Positions 7,573 to 16,296 of a stretch of 34,727 nt of DNA are shown here, piece after piece (position 1 is the first letter of the stretch; every line of letters starts with the position of its first letter). Source of the DNA: an uncultured Porphyromonadaceae bacterium (GTDB lineage: Bacteria > Bacteroidota > Bacteroidia > Bacteroidales > Muribaculaceae); contig CABPYL010000033.1 in the NCBI GenBank assembly GCA_902461565.1, positions 1 to 34,727 of the forward strand, given 5' to 3'. The notes under the pieces are model-generated. The model was not told where the DNA came from, ran no database searches, and saw nothing but the letters and a program-made list of their open reading frames with translations. Made by a program: the position numbers and the translations under genes.

Positions 7573-9543
7573 TTATTTTGCGTATTGTTCTTTCATACTG
7601 TCGAGCTCCATCTGTGCAAGTTCCCATACACTCATGGCGTTTTCCAGTTCCTTGCCCATGCGCGCATGTTCCTCAAAGATTTCGTTGCTAACATCACCAG
7701 CTGCGATTTTTGCTTCGATTTCTGCAAGTTCGGCCTCGCGCTTGCCTACAGCTGCTTCGGCTTCCTCAACCTTTTTTGCCGCACGACGCAAGGCCTTGTC
7801 GCGCTCGCGCTGTTCAGCGTAGCTGAGCTTCTTCACTGTCTGGGCTGTTGGTTCGGGCAGTGGTGGTTTCTGCACGTTTTTTGTCTGGTCTGCTTTTTTG
7901 GTCGGGGAAGTTGAAAGCTCCAGTTCCTGTAGTGAGGAGAGTTTCTTTTTCTCAAGAAATTCATAAATGCCGCCGAGACATTCCCGTACCTTACCGCCTC
8001 CAAATTCATATACTTTCTCCACAAGGCCGTCAAGAAACTCGCGGTCGTGGCTCACGACAATCACCGTGCCGTCGAAGTCTTTTATAGCCTGCTTAAGCAC
8101 ATCCTTGCTCCTCATATCAAGATGATTGGTTGGTTCGTCGAGAATAAGGAGATTCACTGGCTCAAGAAGCAGCTTTATCATTGCCAGACGTGTTTTTTCA
8201 CCGCCGGAAAGTACCTTGACTTTCTTATCGGAAGCCTCGCCTCCAAACATGAATGCACCAAGGATATCGCGTATCTTCAGACGTATGTCGCCAACCGCCA
8301 CACGGTCGATAGTATCGAAAACAGTAAGACTTTCATCAAGCAGCTGAGCCTGATTCTGTGCAAAGTAACCTATCTTGACATTATGACCGAGCTTCAGCAG
8401 ACCCGTATAGGGAATCTCGCCCATGATACATTTCACCAAAGTGGATTTACCCTCACCATTCTTTCCTACAAAAGCGACCTTCTCGCCGCGACGCAGCGTG
8501 AATGTGGCATTGTCGAACACTTGATGTTCGCCGTACGCCTTGCCAAGGTCGTCCACTATCAGAGGGTAATCACCGGAACGAGGTGCGGGTGGAAATTTGA
8601 GGCTGAGTTGCGAATTGTCAAGCTCGTCCACCTCGATCCTCTCTATTTTTGCAAGTTGCTTTATACGACTCTGGACCTGAACAGATTTTGTCGCTTTGTA
8701 CCGGAACCGCTCAATAAATTCCTCTGTGTCGGCTATCTGCTTCTGCTGGTTCTTGTAAGCTCGCATCTGTTGTTCTATGCGTTCCTGCCTCAACACCACA
8801 AATTTGCTGTAGTTTACAGCGTAGTCGTAGATACGTCCGAGGTTTATCTCGATCGTTCTGTTGGTAACGTTATCAATAAAAGCACGGTCGTGGCTCACAA
8901 GCACGACGGCCTTTGCTTTCGTCATAAGAAAGTTTTCGAGCCACTGTATGGATTCGATATCCAGGTGATTGGTAGGCTCGTCGAGCAACAGCACATCCGG
9001 ACGTCTCAAAAGCAGCTTGGCAAGTTCGATACGCATGCGCCAGCCACCGCTGAACTCCGATGTAGGACGATTGAAATCCTCTCGTACAAATCCGAGACCT
9101 ATCAGAGTTTTCTCCATCTCGGCCTCACAGTTTTCGCTGGACGCCATCGCAAGTTGCTCGGTAAGATTGCTAACACGCTCGATAAGTTCCTGATACGGTT
9201 CGCTTTCGTAGTCGGTCCGTTCCGAAAGTTCCTGCGACATTCTGTCCAGGCGCTTCTGCATATCATCGATATGCGCAAAAACCTTACGAACCTCCTCAAT
9301 AACCGTGTTAGTATCAGAAAGAACCATCTGCTGCGGCAGATAACCGATTGTAACTTCATTCGGTACCGCCACACTGCCGGATGTGGGCTTTTGGAGTCCG
9401 GCAATAATTTTCAGCATCGTGGATTTGCCGGCCCCGTTCTTTCCCACAAGAGCAATCTTGTCCTTGGGATTGATAACGTAATTGATATTATCGAACAGCA
9501 CCTGACTGCTGAATTCGATGCTAAGATTGTTAATGGAAATCAT
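7573..9543 (-). CDS. ABC-F family ATPase (Uup/YheS-like)
   Basis: A soluble ABC-F protein, 656 residues, with two ATPase domains in one chain and no membrane segments. Known ABC-F proteins bind the ribosomal E site and rescue or modulate stalled ribosomes, or give antibiotic protection. Domain 1 has Walker A GKNGAGKST at 34-42, signature FSGGW at 164 and Walker B LLLDEPTNHLD at 185-195. The inter-domain linker (about 245-305), rich in charged residues, is the tRNA-interaction motif. Domain 2 has Walker A GKNGEGKST at 360-368, LSGGE at 445-449 and a second DEPTNHLD. Both switch His residues (VSHDR/VSHDRE) are present. The C-terminal stretch, about 575-656, is a Lys/Glu/Ala-rich coiled coil, as in Uup and YheS and unlike EttA. 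It lies 12 bp after rlmB. Confidence 0.93.
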   Translation of the reverse strand: MISINNLSIEFSSQVLFDNINYVINPKDKIALVGKNGAGKSTMLKIIAGLQKPTSGSVAVPNEVTIGYLPQQMVLSDTNTVIEEVRKVFAHIDDMQKRLDRMSQELSERTDYESEPYQELIERVSNLTEQLAMASSENCEAEMEKTLIGLGFVREDFNRPTSEFSGGWRMRIELAKLLLRRPDVLLLDEPTNHLDIESIQWLENFLMTKAKAVVLVSHDRAFIDNVTNRTIEINLGRIYDYAVNYSKFVVLRQERIEQQMRAYKNQQKQIADTEEFIERFRYKATKSVQVQSRIKQLAKIERIEVDELDNSQLSLKFPPAPRSGDYPLIVDDLGKAYGEHQVFDNATFTLRRGEKVAFVGKNGEGKSTLVKCIMGEIPYTGLLKLGHNVKIGYFAQNQAQLLDESLTVFDTIDRVAVGDIRLKIRDILGAFMFGGEASDKKVKVLSGGEKTRLAMIKLLLEPVNLLILDEPTNHLDMRSKDVLKQAIKDFDGTVIVVSHDREFLDGLVEKVYEFGGGKVRECLGGIYEFLEKKKLSSLQELELSTSPTKKADQTKNVQKPPLPEPTAQTVKKLSYAEQRERDKALRRAAKKVEEAEAAVGKREAELAEIEAKIAAGDVSNEIFEEHARMGKELENAMSVWELAQMELDSMKEQYAK

Positions 9544-9555
9544 TCCTAAATAATC

Positions 9556-10311
9556 TTATATTACCTCAAGGTTATCGGCAAGACGCTGACGGACAACCTC
9601 ATACATCATCACACCGGCGGCTACGCTCACATTAAGCGATTCTATGTGCCCGAACTGCGGAATACCGGCACGGAAATCTGCCAGCTCGAGAACCTCTGGA
9701 GAAATGCCAGTATCCTCAGCGCCCATTACAAGTGCTACAGGAGCAGTATAGTTGCCTCGCGTATAATTCTGCGACGACTTCTCGGTAGCACATACAATGG
9801 TGCAGCCGCTATCCTTAAGGTATCTTACAGCGGACAACACCGAATTTTCCCTGCACACGGGAATATAGTTAAGCGCGCCGGCCGATGTCTTCACGGCATC
9901 GCCGCCAACAGAAACGCTGCCGTGTCGCGGAATTACTATGGCATTCACACCGCAGCATTCGGCCGTGCGGGCGATAGCGCCGAAGTTTCGCACATCGGTT
10001 ATGCCGTCAAGCACAAGAATGAACGGAAGTACACCGTCGTCGAACAACATAGGCATAACGTTGCCAAGGCTGGCGTAATCTACCGCTGCCGTCAGGGCCA
10101 CAACGCCCTGATGGTTCTTACGTGTTATCCTGTTCAGACGCTCAACCGGCACCCGCTGTATCGCGATATGATGTGTGCGTGCAAGTTGCGTAAGCCGGGT
10201 GGCGAGCTCGCCGTTAAGGTCTTTCTTTATAAAAATCTTGTCTATTGTACGTCCGGAATCGATTGCCTCGATAACGGAGTGGATACCAAATATATAATCT
10301 GTCTTGTCCAT
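9556..10311 (-). CDS. rlmB: 23S rRNA (guanosine-2'-O-) methyltransferase, RlmB type
   Basis: SpoU/TrmH-family 2'-O-methyltransferase using S-adenosylmethionine; RlmB modifies G2251 of 23S rRNA. 251 residues from the chosen start. An N-terminal substrate-binding domain begins IFGIHSVIEA. Motif 1 is NFGAIARTAE at 109-118, motif 2 MGAEDTGI at 196-203 and motif 3 SLNVSVAAG near 225-233, forming the knotted SAM site. The frame is open 24 codons further up (10383), but that would run into recN. The ATG at 10311 comes one base after the recN TGA (TGACATG), indicating translational coupling. Close paralogues act on tRNA or on other rRNA sites, so the exact target is inferred. Confidence 0.9.
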   Translation of the reverse strand: MDKTDYIFGIHSVIEAIDSGRTIDKIFIKKDLNGELATRLTQLARTHHIAIQRVPVERLNRITRKNHQGVVALTAAVDYASLGNVMPMLFDDGVLPFILVLDGITDVRNFGAIARTAECCGVNAIVIPRHGSVSVGGDAVKTSAGALNYIPVCRENSVLSAVRYLKDSGCTIVCATEKSSQNYTRGNYTAPVALVMGAEDTGISPEVLELADFRAGIPQFGHIESLNVSVAAGVMMYEVVRQRLADNLEVI

Positions 10312-10312
10312 G

Positions 10313-12007
10313 TCAGTCTTTAGTAATTGATGCTTTGGAGAGAAGCGAGCAAGCATTTGCAATTGCGGCGCTGTCGGTTGCACTGCCGCTGATCATCAAT
10401 GCTATCTCGCCGATTCTTTCTTCATTATCGAGAATCCGTATGCGTGTGTTAGTGCTTGTTTCATCGTCCTCCTTATATACTTTGAAGTGGCGGCGGCCCA
10501 AAGCGGCCACGCCCGGCAGATGCGTTATGGTTATCACCTGGATATGTTCGCCTATCGAAGCCATCATAGCTCCCATCCGTCCTGCAATATCGCCAGACAC
10601 GCCGGTATCCACTTCATCGAATATAATCGAAGGCAAATGCATGGATTCAGCCACGATGCTCTTGACTGTCAGCATAACGCGCGACAGTTCGCCGCCGGAT
10701 GCGGTAGACCCTATAGGCATTAGCGGCTGATTCTTGTTGAACGCGAAAAGAAACTGCACCTGATCTATTCCGTCCGGTCCTAATTTTCCCTGGGTAATGG
10801 AAATCTCGCATCGTATGTTAGGCATTCCAAGCGGCATAGCGCGTCGCCTCAGTTCGTTGGCAAACGTCGATGCTGCCGCGATACGACGTTCCGAAATCTG
10901 CTGTGCAAGTGTCCAGGCACTCTTTTTGGCCCGTTTGGCAGCATTCTCCAACGATGCAAGGATATTCTCGGCATCGTCAAGGGCACTGATTTGCTTCGCA
11001 AGACGCTCCTGTAATAAAATCAGTTCGTCGGAGTTTTCTACGTGATGTTTCAGTTCCAGAGAGTACAGCTCACTCAACCGCTGCTCAACCTCGGCAAGAC
11101 GTTCGGGGTCTGCGCCAGTCTTGGCATCCTCGGCGGCTATGGTATCCGTAATGTCAGTTATCTCTATGCGCGCCGATTCAAGCCGGTCGGCAAGTACGGC
11201 GTAGTCGGTATCACTTCCTTCAAGCGTTTCCGATAATTCCCGCACAGCGCCGACAGCCACCGAAAGTAGTCCAAGGACATTCTCGGTACCGTTCACAAGC
11301 GGTCTGAGTACGTTTTCCATGCTATCCTTGATGTTGCCGATATTGGAAAGCACCTCGCGCTCCTGCTCGAGCGAAGCATGCTCGCCCGGCTCCAGATTCA
11401 TGGATGCCAACTGTTCATACTGATACTGTATGAAGTCGGCATCGTCTCTGTTGCGGCGAATCATGTCGCGAGTGTCGGTAAACTGTTTCAGAGCGCTGCG
11501 GAAAGCCGAGTATGCCTTATGGTAATCGCCAAGCAAAGCTTCGTTACCGGCAAGGTTGTCGACAATACCCAACTGGTATTCCGGCTGGGACAGAAGCTGA
11601 TTCTCGTGTTGCGAATGAATGTCCACAAGTTGCTCAGCAACCTGACGCAGCAATGTCAGATTCACCGGTGTATCATTTATAAAAGCCCTGGAGCGGCCAC
11701 CCGAGGCTGTAAGTTCACGGCGCAGTATTATTTCACCGCATTCCGGATTGTCTACGTCGTTGTCGGCAAGCAAGGACGATACTCCATCCGATTCGGAAAG
11801 AGTGAAAACAGCTTCAATAACAGTTTTCTTATCCTCGGAGCGCATGGTTTTGCTGTCGGCGCGGCCGCCCGTAAGCAGCGACAGAGCTCCCATAATGATG
11901 GATTTGCCGGCACCAGTCTCACCGGTTATAATATTGAAGCCGTCGGCGAAATCAATATCAATTTCGTCTATCAGAGCGTAATTGCTGATGTGCAATGTCT
12001 TTATCAT
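10313..12007 (-). CDS. recN: DNA repair protein RecN
   Basis: SMC-like ATPase that acts on double-strand breaks in recombinational repair. 564 residues, normal length. The N-terminal half-site is ITGETGAGKSII with Walker A at 29-36, followed by a long coiled-coil arm region (about 150-380). The C-terminal half-site carries the signature ASGGELSRVM and Walker B IIFDEVDTGVSG. The start ATG overlaps the stop of the upstream DUF4835 gene by 4 bp (ATGA), and rlmB starts one base after its stop, so it is translated inside the dnaN cluster. No SOS-like operator is evident; the upstream gene occupies that space. Confidence 0.96.
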   Translation of the reverse strand: MIKTLHISNYALIDEIDIDFADGFNIITGETGAGKSIIMGALSLLTGGRADSKTMRSEDKKTVIEAVFTLSESDGVSSLLADNDVDNPECGEIILRRELTASGGRSRAFINDTPVNLTLLRQVAEQLVDIHSQHENQLLSQPEYQLGIVDNLAGNEALLGDYHKAYSAFRSALKQFTDTRDMIRRNRDDADFIQYQYEQLASMNLEPGEHASLEQEREVLSNIGNIKDSMENVLRPLVNGTENVLGLLSVAVGAVRELSETLEGSDTDYAVLADRLESARIEITDITDTIAAEDAKTGADPERLAEVEQRLSELYSLELKHHVENSDELILLQERLAKQISALDDAENILASLENAAKRAKKSAWTLAQQISERRIAAASTFANELRRRAMPLGMPNIRCEISITQGKLGPDGIDQVQFLFAFNKNQPLMPIGSTASGGELSRVMLTVKSIVAESMHLPSIIFDEVDTGVSGDIAGRMGAMMASIGEHIQVITITHLPGVAALGRRHFKVYKEDDETSTNTRIRILDNEERIGEIALMISGSATDSAAIANACSLLSKASITKD

Positions 12008-12918
12008 CGTGTTTCTGCTCCTTTTCTGATTTGTTCTATCTTCTCGTGATCTGTCGGATAAATAGGCTCCAGAAGTTTGCTCACCTTGGTACGTTCTTCT
12101 GCGGGAGCTTTAGAATAAACGTTCACAAGCTCGTCGAGTTTGGAATCCTTGAAAATGGAAAGAGCCACAGACATGGGAGCAACTTCATATATCTTCTTGA
12201 TTACCTCAATATTTTCTGTAATCACCCCCCTGCCCTTGTCTACAGAAACCGACATCTGGTCTAACCCCTGACGGTGATACTGGTAAATGAGATCGCGTAT
12301 AGCCGAAGTCTGAGGGTCGGTATACGAACTCAGCACGGCACTGCGGTTTTTGTTGTCCTCGAAAGCTTTCCATCCGCTTTCGCCGCTGGACTGGGCCATC
12401 TGCACTATCAGCGCAAGGCGGTCGAACCACGGGTCGCCTCCATGCGGCGAAAAAGAATCGAAATCAACAGCAAGGATAAGATAGGCATAGAAATTGAGAA
12501 TCGCGGTAAGCTGGCTTTCCATATTATTCACGGAAAATACCAGCGGTTCGTTCTCGCGATATGTAAAATCTACCTTCGTGTCCTTAAAGTTGATAAGAGT
12601 TGTTGTATATGTAGAGTTATACACCGGTCGGAGCGACTGTACCTGTATGTCGCCTGTCATTTTGTCGTCGGTATATTCCTTTACAGTAATATATAGCCGA
12701 CATTCAATCTTCTCGTTTGCACCGAACTGCGCGTTTGTGAAAACGGTAGTGTTCATGTAGTCGTTGATGGCCTGCTGGAGTGTTTCGAACACTTGCTTAC
12801 TGCCGTTAACCTGGTCGGCGTTTATAGTAACCTCACAGTTGAGTTCTTGCGCAGTTGCCACGGATACCGCAGCTAATGTAAAAAGAGAAAAAATTATATG
12901 TCGGAGGAAAGAGGTCAT
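12004..12918 (-). CDS. DUF4835 family exported protein, PorD-like
   Basis: A 304-residue protein with a cleavable-type signal peptide (about 1-23, ending SVATA before QELNC). The body matches the Bacteroidetes DUF4835 family: the start ELNCEVTIN, FETLQQAINDYMN, a QSLRPVYN segment and a C-terminal helical region ending in a Glu/Lys-rich tail. As I recall, members of this family are annotated as the type IX secretion protein PorD after work in Porphyromonas; its biochemical role is not known to me. It overlaps coaBC and recN by 4 bp on each side (ATGA junctions), so it is firmly part of this operon. No other type IX secretion gene is visible in the window, so a secretion role here is only inferred. 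Confidence 0.78.
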   Translation of the reverse strand: MTSFLRHIIFSLFTLAAVSVATAQELNCEVTINADQVNGSKQVFETLQQAINDYMNTTVFTNAQFGANEKIECRLYITVKEYTDDKMTGDIQVQSLRPVYNSTYTTTLINFKDTKVDFTYRENEPLVFSVNNMESQLTAILNFYAYLILAVDFDSFSPHGGDPWFDRLALIVQMAQSSGESGWKAFEDNKNRSAVLSSYTDPQTSAIRDLIYQYHRQGLDQMSVSVDKGRGVITENIEVIKKIYEVAPMSVALSIFKDSKLDELVNVYSKAPAEERTKVSKLLEPIYPTDHEKIEQIRKGAETR

Positions 12919-14135
12919 AGAGTGTTTATCGAGTCTAAGATGTCGCGGGCCACGTCAGCTTTGCTTTTCAAGGCAAAGACAGTTGGCTGCGGGTTGTTTG
13001 CATAATAGATTGTAATTTTATTGGTATCGGTACCGAAACCGGCACCTGCGTCGGACAAAGAATTGAGCACGATCATGTCGAGGTTCTTGCGGGCAAGTTT
13101 TTCGCGGGCATTCACATCGCCATTGTCTGTTTCCAATGCGAACCCGACCAAAATCTGACCTGGAAGCTTCCTGTTTCCAAGCGTGCGTGCGATATCGGGG
13201 TTTTTTACAAGAGCGATACTTTCGACATCCTCATGTTCCCGCTTGATTTTTTTATCCCGTAATTCCGCAGGGGCATAATCGGCCACAGCAGCAGCCATTA
13301 TGGCGATATCAGCATCAACAAAAGCGGCCTCAGAAGCTGCGAGCATTTCCTTGGCGCTGACCACATCCACGCGCTTTATCGCAGAATTGAATGTTTTAAG
13401 CGAAGCATCCACCGGACCAGCCACAAGTGTTACTCTTGCACCACGTTCTGCAGCCGCTTCGGCCAGTGCAAAGCCCATCTTGCCTGTGGAGAAATTGCTG
13501 ATGAATCTCACCGGATCGATTTTTTCCACAGTAGGGCCGGCGGTTATAAGCACATGTTTGCCTGCGAGGCTACAGTCGCTCCTGCAAGAGAAAAAAACAT
13601 CTATCGCCGCAGCGATATTCTCGGGTTCTTCCATTCTGCCGCGTCCAACAAGATGACTTGCGAGTTCGCCCACGGCAGGTTCGATGATATGCACCCCGTC
13701 GGCCGCAAGAGTTCGTAGATTGCGCTGAGTTGTCTGGTGCGCCATCATGTCGAGGTCCATCGCCGGAGCAACGAACACAGGACACTTGGCAGAGAGATAT
13801 GTGGTTATAAGCATGTTGTCGGCAACACCGGTGGCCATTTTTGCAAGAGACGATGCTGTTGCCGGCGCTATTATCATCGCGTCGGCCCACAGACCGAGAT
13901 CAATGTGCGAATGCCATTCGCCGGTGTTCGCGCTGAAAAACTCGCTGACAACCGGACGTCCGGAGAGCGACGACAATGTTACCGGCGTTATGAATTCCTT
14001 GCCATGAGGCGTTATAACCACCTGTACTTCAGCGCCGGCCTTAACGAACAGTCTTAACAGCACCGCGCTCTTGTAGGCCGCAATGCCGCCGGTGATACCG
14101 AGTATGATATGCTTTCCTTTGAGATTCGCGAACAT
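12915..14135 (-). CDS. coaBC: Bifunctional phosphopantothenoylcysteine decarboxylase / phosphopantothenate-cysteine ligase
   Basis: Makes 4'-phosphopantetheine from 4'-phosphopantothenate and cysteine in coenzyme A synthesis. 406 residues, normal length. The N-terminal CoaC flavoprotein (1-185) has GITGGIAAYKS at 13-23, the His motif HSHIDL with His77, and PATASSLAKMATG. The C-terminal CoaB domain shows ITAGPTVEKIDPVRFISN at 197-214, STGKMG and a KIKR segment for CTP/substrate contacts. Two CoaC motifs deviate from the E. coli enzyme: PAMN reads PAMD (Asp127) and the ACG cysteine motif reads ASH (Ser160). It starts 3 bp after the exonuclease gene and its stop overlaps the next gene by 4 bp. 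Confidence 0.95.
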   Translation of the reverse strand: MFANLKGKHIILGITGGIAAYKSAVLLRLFVKAGAEVQVVITPHGKEFITPVTLSSLSGRPVVSEFFSANTGEWHSHIDLGLWADAMIIAPATASSLAKMATGVADNMLITTYLSAKCPVFVAPAMDLDMMAHQTTQRNLRTLAADGVHIIEPAVGELASHLVGRGRMEEPENIAAAIDVFFSCRSDCSLAGKHVLITAGPTVEKIDPVRFISNFSTGKMGFALAEAAAERGARVTLVAGPVDASLKTFNSAIKRVDVVSAKEMLAASEAAFVDADIAIMAAAVADYAPAELRDKKIKREHEDVESIALVKNPDIARTLGNRKLPGQILVGFALETDNGDVNAREKLARKNLDMIVLNSLSDAGAGFGTDTNKITIYYANNPQPTVFALKSKADVARDILDSINTL

Positions 14136-14138
14136 GCC

Positions 14139-14903
14139 TTATTTTTTAAGACGGAGTTTTATGCGGGTGAACGCACTTTTGGTGTTTCGGGCGAAATCGC
14201 CCTGCATAATCCAACTGTAATATCCGGGGTCTTTGGTCAGCACTTCTTCAGCAAGACGACCTTTGTATTTGCCAAAATTGATTACCTCCCGGTTCTGGTC
14301 ATCATAGATAAGTCTACCCATTAGGTCCACGTTGCGGTTCGGCGACGAATATTCGGACAATGCACTCACTTCGCAAGGCACGTCGTCGTATTTTTCGAGC
14401 TGCGCCAGCAACACCTCCATTGTGGCTCTTGTATCGGCAAGGGCGCCGTGGGCGCCTTCAAGCTCCTTGCCGCAATAATAGTTGTACGCTGCCACCAGTG
14501 TACGGGGTTCTTTCTTGTGATATATTGTCTGTACATCAATCAGACGGGCTTTCGACAAATCGAAATCGATTCCTGCCCGTTCGAATTCGCGGTCGAGCAG
14601 CGGTATATCGAAACGGTTGCTGTTGAATCCGGCGATATCACACCCCGCTATAAGTTGCGACAGCGAATTGGCCACCTGACGGAAGGTGGGTTCGTTGGCA
14701 ACGTCTTCGTCGGTTATATGATGTATTGCCGTAGCACCCTCGGGAATGTGCATCTCAGGATTAATCCGGCGGGTTTTCTCGTAGATGTTACCGTCGGGCA
14801 TAAGCTTTACAATCGATATCTCCACAATGCGGTCGCTGGAGATATTGGTGCCCGTGGTTTCCAGGTCGAAGAACACCAGCGGACGTGTAAGTTTCAGTTT
14901 CAT
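14139..14903 (-). CDS. DEDDh 3'-5' exonuclease (DnaQ-like)
   Basis: A 254-residue DnaQ-fold exonuclease, probably acting in DNA proofreading or repair. Exo I is FFDLETTG with Asp13 and Glu15; Exo II is GFNSNRFDIPLL with Asp99; Exo III is HGALADTRAT with His152 and Asp157, giving the complete DEDDh set of metal-binding and catalytic residues. After about residue 205 comes a short extra domain (INFGKYKGRLAEEV ... YYSWIMQGDF), a feature shared with some ExoX-like and stand-alone epsilon-like nucleases. It lies 4 bp after dnaN, so nuclease and sliding clamp are co-expressed, which fits a clamp-associated role. Whether it is the actual polymerase III epsilon subunit cannot be told from sequence alone. 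Confidence 0.9.
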   Translation of the reverse strand: MKLKLTRPLVFFDLETTGTNISSDRIVEISIVKLMPDGNIYEKTRRINPEMHIPEGATAIHHITDEDVANEPTFRQVANSLSQLIAGCDIAGFNSNRFDIPLLDREFERAGIDFDLSKARLIDVQTIYHKKEPRTLVAAYNYYCGKELEGAHGALADTRATMEVLLAQLEKYDDVPCEVSALSEYSSPNRNVDLMGRLIYDDQNREVINFGKYKGRLAEEVLTKDPGYYSWIMQGDFARNTKSAFTRIKLRLKK

Positions 14904-14907
14904 CTTA

Positions 14908-16041
14908 TCAGAAATCGCTTACGGTCATCGGCATCAGAATAATAACCAGCTGGGTGTTTTCGGGTTCTTCCATTGGCTTGAACACTCCTGGGCGGGCGGC
15001 GTCGCCGAGTTCTATCGCGATTTCCTGTGTTTTCAGAGTGCCGAGAATCTCGATAAGATAAGAAGCGTTGAAACCTATGGTGAGTTCATTGCCGCTGTAG
15101 TTACAGGGCACCTGTTCGCGGGCACTCGAGCAGAGGTTGGGGTCGCTGCTCTTGATAAGGACTGAATCCTGTGTGAAGCGGAATTTTTCAAGACCGCCTT
15201 CAACTTCAACAAAGATGCCCACACGACGGACAGCGTTGAGGAATGCCTGTCTTTCGATGGTGAGGATATTGGGATTGTTGCGCGGAATTACGCGGTTATA
15301 GTCAGGATAGTTGCCGCCAAGGAATGTAAGCTGGAACGAGATGTGTTCTGTTTCGAGCAGCGCACTCTTGTTGTACATCGTAATCTTCAGATTATCTTCT
15401 CCGGCGAGTACGTTCTTGATGATACCCGCAGCCTTTGCAGGAATTGTGCCGGATGCTGTAACGTCGGGAGCCGTGCGACTGTCCACAAAGCGAACCAGCT
15501 TGCGAGTGTCGGTGGCAGCGAACACAATTTTATCCGGTGTAACGTCGAAGCGTACACCCATCATGGCCTGGCGGTATTCCTCGGTGGCTGCGGCAAACAT
15601 GGTGTTGTCCAGACCTGTTACCATCTGCTCGGCGGCGATGGTGAATACAGCGGGTTCTCCAGATATTTCGGGTTCGAAGCGGGGATACTGTGCGCCCGGC
15701 AGGCATACGAATGCGAAATGACCGGCCTGATATGTTATCTGCATCTCCAGAGTGTCGTCGTTTATCGAGATTGTGATACCCTGCTCCGGCAGTTCCTTAA
15801 GAAGCTCTACAAGGCGGCGGGCGCCGACACACACACTGCCGCTACCGGCGGCATCTTCTATGGCCACTCGGGCCGAGAGAGCGTTTTCCTGGTCGGAACC
15901 AGTTATTGTGAGGACTTTTGCCTCGGCATCGATGTCGAGAAGGAAATTATCGAGAATCGCAAGGGCGTTTTTGTTGCTGATAACCTTGCTCACCGCTGCG
16001 GCGCTCTGGTAGAAGGTTTTGCTTGAGATGTTGAATTTCAT
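14908..16041 (-). CDS. dnaN: DNA polymerase III sliding clamp (beta subunit)
   Basis: Ring-shaped dimer that tethers the replicative polymerase to DNA. From the chosen start the protein has 377 residues, the normal length, made of three similar domains; it begins MKFNISSKTF and ends near LMPMTVSDF, close to the usual clamp terminus. The frame is open up to 16107, but an ATG there would lie inside the -7 box of the promoter (16105-16112) and so precede the transcript start; 16041 is therefore taken. dnaN is not next to dnaA here. Instead it heads a minus-strand cluster running through exonuclease, coaBC, PorD-like, recN, rlmB, ABC-F and M13 genes. Confidence 0.97.
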   Translation of the reverse strand: MKFNISSKTFYQSAAAVSKVISNKNALAILDNFLLDIDAEAKVLTITGSDQENALSARVAIEDAAGSGSVCVGARRLVELLKELPEQGITISINDDTLEMQITYQAGHFAFVCLPGAQYPRFEPEISGEPAVFTIAAEQMVTGLDNTMFAAATEEYRQAMMGVRFDVTPDKIVFAATDTRKLVRFVDSRTAPDVTASGTIPAKAAGIIKNVLAGEDNLKITMYNKSALLETEHISFQLTFLGGNYPDYNRVIPRNNPNILTIERQAFLNAVRRVGIFVEVEGGLEKFRFTQDSVLIKSSDPNLCSSAREQVPCNYSGNELTIGFNASYLIEILGTLKTQEIAIELGDAARPGVFKPMEEPENTQLVIILMPMTVSDF

Positions 16042-16104
16042 TACTGCTATGTTTTTGTTTCTTTTTGTATCGTTCGTAAGAGGCCTGCACAGCCTTTCAA
16101 TCTG

Positions 16105-16136
16105 CAAAGATACACATTATTATATGCACGGGCAAA
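16105..16136 (-). promoter_or_regulatory. Promoter of the dnaN cluster
   Basis: On the minus strand TTTG (16133-16136) and TATCTTTG (16105-16112) are separated by exactly 20 bp, a full match to the Bacteroidetes consensus. It predicts a leader of about 55-60 nt before the dnaN ATG at 16041 and decides that start over the upstream ATG at 16107. Confidence 0.82.
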
Positions 16137-16181
16137 TTAAGGGGCACGTGAGCGGATGGTCGGGCGGAACGTATTAAGGAT

Positions 16182-16239
16182 ATTTAACAACTCGTTTTAC
16201 CTCTGTGAATTGTTATAGAATAAACTGAAATTTAACAAC
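16182..16239 (+). repeat. ATTTAACAAC direct repeat upstream of the efflux operon
   Basis: ATTTAACAAC occurs at 16182-16191 and 16230-16239, 48 bp apart, between dnaN and the RND operon. No good TTTG/TAnnTTTG promoter was found on the + strand in 16137-16296, so these copies are the only candidate control sites seen there. Chance occurrence in AT-rich sequence is possible. Confidence 0.3.
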
Positions 16240-16296
16240 AGGCGGCATTGCCGATGCAAGCCGCTGCTCAAAAGACCCTTAGACGGAACATAACGC

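Noticed and set aside
8047..9549. 500-codon open frame on the + strand opposite the ABC-F gene
   Set aside because: The minus-strand frame has all ABC-F motifs; the opposite frame has no recognisable domain and no promoter or RBS.
10312..10383. Upstream extension of rlmB by 24 codons
   Set aside because: It would overlap recN; the ATG at 10311 follows the recN stop by one base and gives the usual RlmB N-terminus.
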